Shown: one piece after another, positions 29,272-40,239 of the stretch
Numbering within the stretch: the first letter of the stretch is position 1
How the letters are laid out: every line of letters begins with the position of its first letter
Source of the DNA: Phymatolithon calcareum
Lineage: Eukaryota > Rhodophyta > Florideophyceae > Hapalidiales
Direction of reading: 5' to 3'
NCBI GenBank assembly: GCA_977006965.1
Contig: OZ345377.1
Location: 1,302,001-1,366,000 of the forward strand
Length of the DNA stretch: 64,000 bases
Notes under the pieces: generated by a model
Told to the model about the DNA's origin: nothing
The model's input: only the letters and a program-made list of their open reading frames with translations
The model's database searches: none
Position numbers and translations under genes: made by a program

Positions 29272-29710
29272 TTCCGCAGCGCGATCACTCAATTTTGTTC
29301 GGGTCCACGCAGGATATCGACCAAGCTTGAGTTGCGGTTCCACTGAGCAAGACCACACGCCCGCCTGATAACGTTTCAGAGCGTCACATCGTAACCGAGC
29401 ATGTAGTGACTCTCACTAGACGAACGTGCGCGGCCAAATGACAACGAATGCATCACATGGGCTTGGCATTGCTATAGAACTGGTCCTGGTGTTCCCTTTC
29501 GATATGTTTCGCCATTTGAACAACTCTCGATCTTCAAGAGTGTAAAGTGATTTTTCGTTCGCGTCTCTACAGAAGGAACGAGAATGTAGTATTAGGATAG
29601 TCCAAAAAAATTGTTATCGCAATTATCGAGTCTATGTGAACGGCAAGCCATAAAGCAACCTCCAAAGTTTTATCCATACTTGCACTCAGAGTCCGACCGA
29701 CCCCGCAGTG

Positions 29711-29800
29711 GTTTAGTGGTAGCGCTGAGTGCAACCGTCCCTTTGCATTAAGGTGCATGACTTCGTTTCATGGCACCAGCAGGTCAATCGGGTTTGTTCT
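29711..29800 (+). ncRNA. tRNA-like sequence within the palindrome arm (mirrored at about 30118-30207)
   Basis: GTGGTTTAGTGGTAGCGC resembles a Pol III box A and D-arm. About 75 bases on, CGGGTTTGTTCTG is only a weak box B. It cannot be folded into a full tRNA by eye, so it is at best a tRNA-derived fragment or SINE head. It is duplicated in reverse in the other arm. Confidence 0.25.
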
Positions 29801-30646
29801 GAGCGTGATCTGTCCATTGGTAGCCATGGTGAATCATGTCACCCAAAACCTTATCAGCATCAGTTCAGAATCAATTCAGATGTTTCCATTTCATCAACGA
29901 CGACTAGACAATATCTTAACAAAGCCGGGCTTCCTTTCAAAGGGGATGAACGGACGATCGATCTCGTTATGGCAGTCGAGGTAACGAATTTGGCTTTGTT
30001 AAGACATTGTCTAGTCGTCGTTGATGAAATGGAAACATCTGAATTGATTCTGAACTGATGCTGATAAGGTTCTGGGTGACATGATTCACCATGGCTACCA
30101 ATGGACAGATCACGCTCAGAACAAACCCGATTGACCTGCTGGTGCCATGAAACGAAGTCATGCACCTTAATGCAAAGGGACGGTTGCACTCAGCGCTACC
30201 ACTAAACCACTGCGGGGTCGGTCGGACTCTGAGTGCAAGTATGGATAAAACTTTGGAGGTTGCTTTATGGCTTGCCGTTCACATAGACTCGATAATTGCG
30301 ATAACAATTTTTTTGGACTATCCTAATACTACATTCTCGTTCCTTCTGTAGAGACGCGAACGAAAAATCACTTTACACTCTTGAAGATCGAGAGTTGTTC
30401 AAATGGCGAAACATATCGAAAGGGAACACCAGGACCAGTTCTATAGCAATGCCAAGCCCATGTGATGCATTCGTTGTCATTTGGCCGCGCACGTTCGTCT
30501 AGTGAGAGTCACTACATGCTCGGTTACGATGTGACGCTCTGAAACGTTATCAGGCGGGCGTGTGGTCTTGCTCAGTGGAACCGCAACTCAAGCTTGGTCG
30601 ATATCCTGCGTGGACCCGAACAAAATTGAGTGATCGCGCTGCGGAA

Positions 30647-32691
30647 CTACATCCCCATGTCGCAATCGACTTGCATCGCACCCTCGTCCATCTCATTTCC
30701 TCCAGCATCAAGTATATGCGAGACCAAGTCTTCCGGCTTCCATGGTGCTGCATAATCGACACTTCCAATAGGAGAAATACCAACTTCCGCCTCGGCATTG
30801 CACGCGTGACTGGTCTCATCGCGCACTGGCTTCACTTCCGTATCGCCCAATGTTTGCGGCGTTACCGGCGTCGTCACCCCCATGTCGGCCACTGACTCCC
30901 GATCGCTCCTTCGACGTTTGGCATCCGGCTCCCCGCTGGGAGTGAAACCGGTGGCTGACGGTATCCCACTGTCGGTTGCTGTCGGCTGTGCAATGTGACC
31001 TGCAGCGTTCAAAGGGAGAAAGTAGTCCTCGGATGACCGCTGCTCTTCCGAGCTAATGCCGGTTGAATTGTAGAGTGCAACGTTTAGGTTGGTGGAAATC
31101 TGGAGGTTGTCGACGGGACCGGGCAGTGCATTCTCAAGATGTCCATTTGCGGAGTCAAAGCTGGCCGGTTCTGTGTTCTCTGCTTCCACGTTTGTGTGTT
31201 GCACATTTGCAGGAACGATGTCTTGTTCCGTGTCAGCGACATTATCATTGACTGGATGAGGCACTATGTTGACGAATTGGGCAGTAAGGGTTTGGGCCAT
31301 GGCGGTTTGTTGATTTTCAAATCTAATGGCAGCGTCACGTTCTTCCAGCTTCCTCTTGCGACGGCGGTCAGAGGAACGTCCGTAAATGAAGCACTGTGCT
31401 CGAGATGGACACACGCCCATGCAATGGGTACACTTCCAGTCAAGTCCTTGGGACCGAGCAGTCTGGACGTCCACTTTTTCTTCCCACTCGACTTCAAAGA
31501 AGCAACGCTCACAGATGGTTTTGCGACACGTTCCATCCACCAGATTGCCGCACACCACATGCCTCGAGTACGAAGTTGGACGACGGCAGCAAATGTGACA
31601 GTGCTTGCTGGGCACTTTGTTGGCCTTGTTGTTCCGCCTTTGCCGGGAGTTTCGCTCAATACGAGCAGTCATGTGATAAGTGGGAGACCGTGGAAGATGC
31701 TGTGAGACTGAAAGTATCCCGATCGTGGGCGCCGTAGACCCCGTGGAGAGCGCGACGGGGGCATGTGAGGCTCCTGGGGTAGGCGGTTTCTGGTCCATGA
31801 AAGCCTCAAAGTGAGCACACCGCATTTCATGCTGCGACTGTGCTATGGCACCAGGAACTACGTGAGATGGTCCATGAGCCTGCGACTGGGCGTGATAATG
31901 ATGTGGAGAAGCAGAACTTGAGTTTGAATGAGCATCAGTCGTGTTTTGAGCTTGGGATTCCGCTTGAGTGTGTATCTGCGAAAGTACATGGACACGGTCG
32001 CTCTCCTTATTGCGAGGCTCGAAGAAATGAGAATATCTGTTGATCTGATACATGAACTCCCTCGAAAGAGCTCCCTGCATACTCGAATGCATGGCGCGGA
32101 AGCGCTCCATAATCGCACTCATCGGAGGACAGGGAGTCGTAAACACATGGTTAGTCCCGTACGTGTGATTGGGTCAAGTTTTGTGAAATAGAGTCGGTGA
32201 AGAAGATTAGCGCCGATCGAGGGTCCGCCTTGGGGTCCTATGGTCTTCCAAGCTCTCAAAGATGACCGGGGCTTTGGAGCAGTGAAGTTGTCCATGCCAG
32301 AAAACTAGTGCTCCGCACCTCCGTGACTGACTCCAAGGTCCATGGCGATATCCATTGATTGTCTCTTCTGTTGGTTGCCCAGGTGTGGAACATTGTTCTT
32401 ATCCACTTCATTGGCCAAGGCGGCAATTAGACCAACAGGATCAATTGGAGCACGTTTGGAAATCGATTCCTCCGTACGAATGGCATATTCATGGGGTGCA
32501 ATGCTCTTATTCAGTTCATGGGACAACGTCGTAGTTGGGCAATCAGACTGATCCCCGGCGTGCATGTTGTGAGGAATAGTCTGATTGAAAAAGTCAAACA
32601 TTATTCCAATGTCGTTGGACTCGTCTGGATACAGAAATGGCGTAGTCGACTGTTCTTTGGCATCACCCTCAATGATCTCTGTCTGGTGCAT
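30647..32691 (-). pseudogene. CDCA7/R1-type zinc-finger gene, copy 2 (broken N-terminal half)
   Basis: Mirror copy of the gene on the left arm. From about 32146 inward its 499 codons match copy 1 almost perfectly; I count about seven residue differences. They include the whole cysteine-rich domain. Outside that point it is strongly diverged: the upstream frame (32691-32305) aligns with copy 1 but ends in a TAG near 32305 where copy 1 has TTG. A one-base deletion near 32150 then shifts the frame. The N-terminal half is thus dead, while the C-terminal half has been kept intact, most simply by conversion from copy 1. A shortened protein from an internal start cannot be excluded. Confidence 0.85.
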
Positions 32692-32935
32692 GTCTGAACA
32701 GGCGCTGGAGTGATTAGCTCAGCTACTGCCGAGTGGTCGTCACGCGGAGGCACCGCAATCGACAACGCGGTCGTCGAGGCGGCGATCGTGGCGGACGCAA
32801 GGTTCCTTTTACAAGTTCTGGGCGCTAAGGGCGGCGATCTCTGAGAAGCCGCTTGGTTGAGGACTTGTGAATTCGGGTCGCGGGGAGATCGAGGTGCTCC
32901 GCAGGGCCGACATCGAAAATTTTGAAACCTGGGAA

Positions 32936-32996
32936 TCCTTCGTCGCCATTCCTGAGTCGGAGGATATTGTTTGTTCGTTTATTTCAGGTTATTCGA
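32936..32996. other. Short junction between inverted duplication and SINE copy
   Basis: Sixty unique bases between the end of homology of the right arm and the SINE-like repeat. No feature seen. Confidence 0.4.
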
Positions 32997-33260
32997 ATTA
33001 CACAAAGTGTACATTATTCAACATCTAGGGGTCCTCTAAATGTTCCTGATATGGATCCATTCCAGGTACTCGCGTATCTGCTTCGCGCTAGTACTTCTGC
33101 ACACCACTCCACGGCGACATCCGTGTGCCCTTTTGCGGAACGTTAATTCAATTCTTTCTTGTGACAGGACTCGAACCGGCGACCTCAACATTCCTGCCTG
33201 TATCATACCGAAATATGCGCACAGGTGCGCGAAGGCAGTTTTACCACTATACCACAGGTG
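32997..33260 (-). repeat. tRNA-derived SINE-like repeat, copy 2
   Basis: Same unit as 12812-13070 and better preserved at its tRNA end: on the minus strand CTGTGGTATAGTGGTAAAAC (box A) is followed by GGTTCGAGTCC (box B) near 33168-33178. The distance between boxes (about 70 bp) is longer than in a normal intron-less tRNA, and the T-stem pairs poorly. A tRNA-derived element is the best reading. Confidence 0.58.
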
Positions 33261-34571
33261 GCAGAGGATATTGCAAAGTTGTAGGTGTTTTCCTAATTCT
33301 CGGTCAGGAGAGCAAGAAATAGTTGACAATCGAACCACGCATAAAATTCTCAGTGCTCAAAATCAAGATATTCGTACGTGTCCGGTCAAACGGGAGCATG
33401 TTTGAACTCTTCTTCAAAGCTGTGGCTGTGTTTTCCAAGCAAGGACGACGAAAAACACTACTAATTCAGCGAGGAGTTGAGCCGTGTTTTCCAACATCGG
33501 CATCGGTATTAACAATATCGAGTCAACAACAAGAGCTTGGAAGGCCATTGGATGCATGCACAAGTTAAGGATAATTCGCGAAAATGCCAAGAGATTCAAG
33601 TCACAGGTTCTCCAAACGGGAGGATGATATGCACTTAGACCCGATTTCGAGCGTTTACTATCAGAATTGAAGCAGACGAAGTCCTTCACAAGATTTTGGT
33701 TCCGAAAACATGCCAAAAATCGAATAGAGCGGATGGACAGGGACAGTGGCGCTTTTGCCTTCAGCACGATTAGTTAGAGAGATTTGAATCCGACACGGAG
33801 GAGTCGTTTTTGAGGTAATTTTTGGGTTACCAGAAGCGCTTCGTTTGTCGTGATCTTTCCGTGTTTGAAAGAGTGCTTAGCCATCCTGACCTAGGCACTA
33901 AAGAGCCCAAGACAAAGTTTCGTGAATGCGGGCATTTAATGCTCAAAAAAGAGATAGGGGTACCAGTGAGCACCGATCACAACTTGAGAACAAAATTAAA
34001 ATCGGAAGCATTGGAGATGCCGTGATTGCACTTCTGTTTTGATTGCACGAGCGCGTTTGCATTTGCTCTGTCTCGATTTTCCGAGCCGGTGCGCTGCTCT
34101 GGTGGCTTCCGGGGCACAAGGATAGGCCTTCTGAAGGACAAGCCATGGCTTCTCTACATCTATAGTTCATCCCTGAAGAACGAAGAGTTTCATGAAACTT
34201 CTCGGAAATCGCAATCTGCAGTTCTCCGCTACTGAATAAGGGTTGAAAATCAGACTCTTGTCTATTTTAAGCTCTCTAATACATATTCATGAATGCAATC
34301 AGGCGCCAAATTGTTGAAGATCTGGCTGCGTATTTCGCAAAAACCTTTTTATTTACTTTCGACGAAAACCTGTTTCCTGTTTCCAAGGAACAGCAGAGTT
34401 GGTCAATAACCATTGCACGACCACTGTCGGGCAAAGCGTCAAGTACAGTCTATACTTCCAGGACAAACAATTTCTCGACTCGATCTCTGGAAAGTTGTAG
34501 TCGCTGCCAATACAGTAGCTTAGACTAGATAAAGAGAGACCTTCGCCTATTAAAAAGTACAACTACCTAAC
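33261..34571. other. Intergenic, no gene supported
   Basis: Frames on both strands overlap without motif support. Possibly old element debris. Nothing recognised. Confidence 0.45.
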
Positions 34572-35264
34572 TTACTGTAACAAATTTCTGGCTTTACCCG
34601 TCTCGTCCTCACCGGAACCACCTGCGATTATCGGGGAAGAAGCAAACCGAGCAAAATTATTTCCCACAATGGGAGAATCCTTCTTGATACGCATCTCCGC
34701 TTTGGCAGTGTAGCACTTCTCGCAACAGAGACGTCGGACATGATTACGCTGTCCGCATTTGCCGCATATCTTATATACCCGCTGCTCTCGCGGAATCGGC
34801 GTCCATCCTTTAGGCCTACGTCGCATCCGACGGGCTTTGCGTGCCTCGGATGCACCCTGACTGCCACCACTTGTGCGCGGAGTCGGCTTGAGCGCACCCT
34901 TCGTACACGGGAGAATAGTTAGCGGTAAGCGCTGTAGGTCTGGGACTGTCGTCGCCGCAACATCGCTCGGACCAGGGAAGAGTAGAGTTGCTGAGCGAGG
35001 GAGAAAATATGGCGCTCCAAGGTCAGGTAAGGCATGTAGAGCACCCAGACGGAGTGCGGCTGAGTTCGACAGAGGTCCAGCCGGCAAAGGATGTGGCCGT
35101 TGAACGCGGACTTCATTGCCAATTGCACGGTCGATTTCAAGCGCGAGGTCCGGGGTGAATTGAGTGTACTCGGGCGGCAGGCAGTCTTCCAAGATGATGG
35201 TGGGCCTGAGATCATGGTCTGGTGCTGCGGTTCTGAAAGCGTTTCTCTGGGAAGAGGAGTTCAT
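34572..35264 (-). CDS. Probable mitochondrial ribosomal protein bL32m
   Basis: 230 residues from the ATG at 35262-35264; an in-frame TGA lies about 18 codons upstream, which limits the start. The C-terminal third has the bL32 pattern: a basic stretch (RKARRMRRRPKGWTPIP), then a zinc ribbon KICGKCGQRNHVRRLCCEKC with C-x2-C-x10-C-x2-C (or x9/x3) spacing, and a short basic tail region. Bacterial bL32 is about 60 residues, so this protein carries an unusually long N-terminal extension (about 150 residues, Pro/Leu-rich), which would include an organelle-targeting sequence. A plastid or other zinc-ribbon protein is possible; red algal plastid L32 is normally plastid-encoded, which favours the mitochondrion. 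Confidence 0.6.
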   Translation of the reverse strand: MNSSSQRNAFRTAAPDHDLRPTIILEDCLPPEYTQFTPDLALEIDRAIGNEVRVQRPHPLPAGPLSNSAALRLGALHALPDLGAPYFLPRSATLLFPGPSDVAATTVPDLQRLPLTILPCTKGALKPTPRTSGGSQGASEARKARRMRRRPKGWTPIPREQRVYKICGKCGQRNHVRRLCCEKCYTAKAEMRIKKDSPIVGNNFARFASSPIIAGGSGEDETGKARNLLQ

Positions 35265-38053
35265 TTCGATGTAGTGAGGCACGTCCGTTCGCCCTCGTCT
35301 GTGGCCAGATTTTTCAGTCGATTCTGGGGTGGAGAAGTGAGGTTTTCTATGTAGCAGGACTACTGCTAGTAGTTCTTGTACCGGGAGTGGACGATGAACT
35401 AAACTCGACCGGGAGAGGTGTGGTGATGAAAAGTGAAAAAATTTTAAAGTACGCCATAAACCTCGAGCCCGTCAAGGCTGCTTTCCCTTTGACAATCAAA
35501 AAGAGGTGTCGATGGCCGGTGCACGGGTGTCAATAGCATAAAGGTGGGCGCATCTAAACAGATTTAGGCAACCACTCTTGGAACCCTAACTGTAGCACTG
35601 TCGTTCGGCTCTATTCCAGGAATCTCTAAACGTCAAGCCCAATCACAGTTGTAGTTTGTAATGTCCGCATTCGCAGCCCGGCGAATGAGAACTGAGAACG
35701 GGACAGGCGGATAGATTTTGTAGCCTGAGTCTAAACGATATGCCAAACAACTCATGTCGACTCTCTGCTGGCGCCGGACCTTTGCGTGGTCTGTCTAATC
35801 CGGCGACCAACGCCGTGTCTCGGCCTGCCGCATTGCGATTCCGGTCTCTGGACCGCGATCCTGATTTCTGAGTCGAGATTTATGGTGTCCTGCAGGAAAG
35901 TCACGCGACCCGAGCACCATTGTTTCGGCGGCTCGAGACGACTAACGGATCATATATGGCGCTTTTTGAGTACGAAGCTGGAAAATATCAATTGCTAAAC
36001 AGGCCGGCTTGCAGTGTGTTGCCACTACCTCGAATTTGTCCTCACGGCAAGGCTTTAAGTGGAAATCGCAGCAGATTTACCTGAATTCAAATTTCAACGT
36101 CGACTGAGCCTTGGGCGGCTGCGACGCAAACAATTCCAACGTTTTCCCGTGCGCGGAATACTATGAAACGCTGGAGCGGTTTGATTTGCCGATTTTGACT
36201 TGATGTCTTGCGCTTATGGGCTATCTCGACGGCACATTCAGCGGGGTCGTACAATAGGAAGATTACTCCCGAGAGGAATTGCGAGTTCCCGGTCGTTCGA
36301 GGCCATAAATGAGGCAGAACAGACACTGAAGATTGCATTCCTGGTGGTTGCATGTTCTTGGTTGTCCAGTATCTTTCTTCATATTCCTGGTTGTTCCAAA
36401 CATATATGAGACCGTTGCCGAACGAGAGTCTTGGCGAGTACCTTACTGAGACGTTGTAAATATGTCCCAGTGCCAATTATGGCGCCGAAAATGGGATAGC
36501 TTCAACAGTCTCTTCCGGGTTGCCCGACAGGTTTGTCGTTGGTCCGAACGACACACTCGCGGCAGGACGAACCGCCCAATTCCGGGCATCGGGACGACTC
36601 GGAGATTTACACATAAAGTTGAAGATTCATTACCCTTTGAGTACAGCAATCTTCTAATAACAGTGCTAAGTACAGTTTTTGGTCTCCTTGAAGACCGTTC
36701 TAACTAATAAGGTCTACATAATGCATACTGTCAGTGCAAGAGTGGAACCAGTTGCGGGTCCTTTTTACTGCACGAATACTGCTGAATCGTGATCTAGATC
36801 GCTGAAATGAGGGAAGTTTAGCAGCAATGATACTTGCAATGCGGCAAATTCAAATGGGACTGCAGGGACAGATGGCATATTAATTGAATCCCACACGACC
36901 CACGTCAGCGAACAGTTGACCTGAGCAATACGTGAATTCTAGAAAAGGGGAAGAATGGAATTGAGATGAGACAGTCAGCACCTTTAGAAGAACGTGAGGC
37001 TTAGCATACATGAGGGTCATGTAACTTCAATTCCGATCGCCATCATGGTCATCATCACGTTAATCATCGAAGATAATTGCACTGATATTCGATTGTCGAA
37101 TGGAAATAGCAGTACTCAGTTTCACGGCCTTCTACTGGACGTGCCCTCCAAGCAGTACTTTGTTGTTCGCAGGTTGAAAATTATCATGTGGAACACGTAT
37201 CCGTTGTAACAGCTTATCCTCTTTTGCCATCGTTTCTTTTTTCTGAACGATCATAAAGTAGGCCCCACTATCCTGATCAGCACGATGGAGTGTCTTTTGC
37301 TCCACCCTGTTATTTCAGTTTGATCTAGAAAAGTTTTTTATGTGCGCAAAACTCCATTTCGCATGGAGGTGTGCAAAAGGCCAATAAAACATTTTCAATG
37401 TCAAATAAAATACGATAAATCCACCTCTGTGTTTAATTCAAGGAGTTTGGGACGCGTGTACTCCATTGTCATGATGTCATGATGACAGAAACGGGATCCT
37501 TCCCATTGCTTTAAGTCCATCCTGCCCTTGCAATGGGCTCACCCTGTGTCGTAATTCGTTTTTTTGTTTTTTAAAAAAACTAAATTGCTTATTTTGCCAT
37601 AACATGCGATATTCCAAAAGCATAGCACGGGTGCCCTGTGCATGATTTACTTGTTGAACTGTCCTTAAACAGTGGAATAAACACTATCAAGACGGTACAG
37701 TCCATGTTCTCGAAATGTATGTATGTAAACTGCTTTCTCCCCGATGGGGCTCGCAAAGCAGTGTTTTTTTTCTGAATTATCTTCGACTTAGATTACGACA
37801 GGGCGTTATTGCTGCTAGGTAATTTGGAAAAAACTCCTTCTTCTCTGCCTGCCGCTCGAAATACGATTTGATTACACCCGGAGCAAATGCGGTGGTTTCA
37901 CGATTCGCGAGTCCACGTGGATGGCCAGAACATTCGGACTCTTTTCTTCACCGCTCCTTTGTCTTCTTTTCACGTATGATACACTGTAATCCCTCCGTGT
38001 CGACGACAGAAAAACCCGTAGAGAAAACTGCGTCGCACTCTACATGGTAGAGA
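35265..38053. other. Intergenic, no gene supported
   Basis: About 2.8 kb with only short overlapping frames. AT-rich homopolymer runs lie near 37560-37590. I see no coding sequence or structured element. Confidence 0.5.
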
Positions 38054-38150
38054 GGAACATCTGGGATTCGAACCCAGGACCTTCTCTTGATCACATCTTT
38101 GCTGCGCAACCCCCGGATCAGTTTTACCACTTGACCGGGTGGTATGTTCT
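38054..38150 (-). tRNA. tRNA-like sequence (possible intron-bearing tRNA or tRNA pseudogene)
   Basis: On the minus strand a perfect T-arm (CTGGG TTCGAAT CCCAG) is followed by ATGTTCC, which pairs with AGAACAT at the 5' side in six of seven positions. A D-arm-like GTCAAGTGGTAAAAC (box A) is present. The span of 97 bases is about 25 too long, so an intron or an insertion in the anticodon region is needed. A TGATC/GATCA stem there could be the anticodon stem, but no clean seven-base loop is visible. Anticodon not assigned. It may also be a SINE head. Confidence 0.4.
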
Positions 38151-38588
38151 CGAAAGTGAACATCATGTTCACACACAAGCTCTCACTTTTCATATGTTTA
38201 GATAGAGCTCTTGTCTCGCGTCGAGAGCACAAAGCCTAGTTACAAAGCAGAGAACGCTGCTCGCCTTCCAGCTCGGCAGGAGCAAGTGAAAACATCATTA
38301 GCGCATTTTGTGAACGTTCAGAATACACATACCTGACCAAACTGTTGTCCTATACCGAAACACGTCTGAGATGAAGGCCTTTAATCGTGAGAACGCCATG
38401 CAAAAATCGTCTTTAGCATGTTGCCAAAAATTCTTCGTCAAAAATCACAGAGCTTTCCGACTTGGCGACTGGCAATCGTTGCGGGAAAGTGGGGATGATT
38501 TCCGTCACAATCTTGTCGGTTTGTGCATAAAGAAAAAAATTTAAGTGAAGCGTGCCAGATTTTTCCCTCTACTAATGTCTATTAAATA
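38151..38588. other. Intergenic, no gene seen
   Basis: No feature recognised before the palindrome that marks the second piggyBac-like relic. Confidence 0.5.
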
Positions 38589-39560
38589 GGGCCCGTCAAA
38601 TTTTGACGGGCCCCCTCAATTGAGGGGCGATTTGAAGGCTCGAAAAAATCCATAAAGAAAATTCGAAACACATCACTCGCCCATATTCGTAAAGCCTGCC
38701 TTATCGTCTGTGCGAGGAGTATCCACATTACTACCTTAAATTCGCTTCGTTCGGCGCTAGCAACGAAAATATGCTGGTCACTCAAAAGCACCAGACCTGC
38801 CATTCCACGAGAAAAAGACCGGCTGCGCGCCGCCGGTACGTCAGTACATGCCAAGCAAGCATCGGTGACCGGTCTCGCAGAGTGCTCCAGACTATACGGA
38901 GCCTTTCCAAAGTCAAAAAAGGTGAGTGATATGGTTCAGAATGTACTCGTGGAAAAATCAATGGTCGCGCGAGCATGTCACGTCGCGTGAAATGGGTCCT
39001 AATTCGTCATCCTTTGAAGAAGACTAAGACAGTCAATATTGTCAACGTCAAGGTTAAGAACGCTGGCGATGACATTTCAGACGCTCAGCAGCTTGAATCG
39101 AGCCAACACTGGCAAAGCGCGGTACCGCCCAGGCCTGCTTACAGTGCTCATCCTTGCCAATCTTCATCGCGAAACGCCTGTTTATCGTCTCCAGTTGCGA
39201 TCACATGCTCCTCAGAAGGGCACACAAGCTTCGCTATAACCTTCAGAAGCTCTAAACGCCCTCTTACGAGCCCTCTCGCCTAAGTCTTACAGGGCCCTTG
39301 GGGTCAACCATCGCACCGGGAACCTGATGTCATCACGCCCGACTGCGAGCCGAACACTAGCGCTCATTGGGTGCCAAGGTCTAAGCGGAAAGTTATATTT
39401 TCGTTTGAGAGACGATTTTCCTCTCAGTTCTGGAAACTTATCCGAAATTTGTGGTGTTGGACTTAATTCGAAGTACGATTGCGTGTTAACGATGTTTCCC
39501 CAAGTTCACCTGGTAAATTTTGCTGCTTGGACGTCCGCTAAGCTCCGAAGACAAGGGTGA
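38589..39560 (+). mobile_element. Second piggyBac-like relic, opposite orientation
   Basis: From about 38760 to 39545 the plus strand aligns with the minus strand of the element at 15637-17291 (shared blocks: CACGAGAAAAAGACC, CTCGCAGAGTGCT, GACTATACGGAGC, AAGTCAAAAAAGGT, AATGGGTCCT, GAAGACTAAGA, CAGTTCTGGAAA, GCATCCGCTAAGCT-like). Its left side has a 12-bp hairpin (GGGCCCGTCAAA, 38589-38613) next to CCCCTCAATTGAGGGG at 38612-38627. Coding capacity is lost through many frameshifts; the right end is not resolved. Confidence 0.65.
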
Positions 39561-40239
39561 AAAGAGACTACAGAGACAGGGCCTATTAAGTTTTTCCAAA
39601 TTCTCGTTCTCATGGCGCTAAGAGCGCATTCCGAAAGTCTACCAGGCCGACTAGACTTTCGATTTTACCAAATTTGCGGTATTCATGTGGTAGTCTACAA
39701 CCATTCGAAACTTTTGGCCGAGGCAATAAGGAATTAAAAGAGTCGATTTCGAGACAATTGTCCATCTTTGTAGGCGATTCTTTTGCAAGATCAGAATTAT
39801 GAAAAGTGCTCTACACTCCTTATTTCATCCCTTTACTTCGATGTTTTTTGATTTTTGTACAGCCTACTTTCTTGCCTTTCTACAGCAGTTTTCGAAATGA
39901 GAATAACAGATCAGGAAGTGGTCTTAAACTGCGCATTTTAGGAGCTGTCCCGATTTTCTAATGAACCCTCTGCGGACAATTTCTAGAAAAAGTTTCCGCG
40001 GCGCGAGGCAATTTTTTTCTCTTAGCCAATTATGTACTGCCATAACAGAAAGTGTCCAATGAGCTTCTCGGATTCCCAAGCTCATAAAAATTAAAGTAAA
40101 AATCTAAGATGGGGGTGTAGGTCCTAAAGAGTCGGCAGGACTCCGACTCCCGGACATTATATCTCATACTCATAATCTATGCCGACTACAACAGTGCATC
40201 CAATGATACTTACTCAAAACTTCAGTCTAAAACTTTTTA
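39561..40239. other. Intergenic, no gene seen
   Basis: AT-rich, no supported frames. Confidence 0.5.

Larger units (their letters stand above)
26950..32935. repeat. Large inverted duplication (palindrome) of a zinc-finger gene
   Basis: The left arm starts near 26950 and the right arm ends near 32935, in opposite orientation. The inner arms (about 27775-29926 and 29992-32146) are almost identical and are separated by a 65-bp unique spacer (29927-29991). The outer arms (26950-27775 and 32148-32935) are still alignable but much more diverged, with indels. The sharp drop in identity near 27775/32146 suggests the inner arms are homogenised by gene conversion rather than duplicated recently as a whole. 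Confidence 0.92.

Noticed and set aside
29729-30189. Two 109-codon frames with nearly the same product on opposite strands
   Set aside because: They are mirror images created by the palindrome centre and have no recognisable content.
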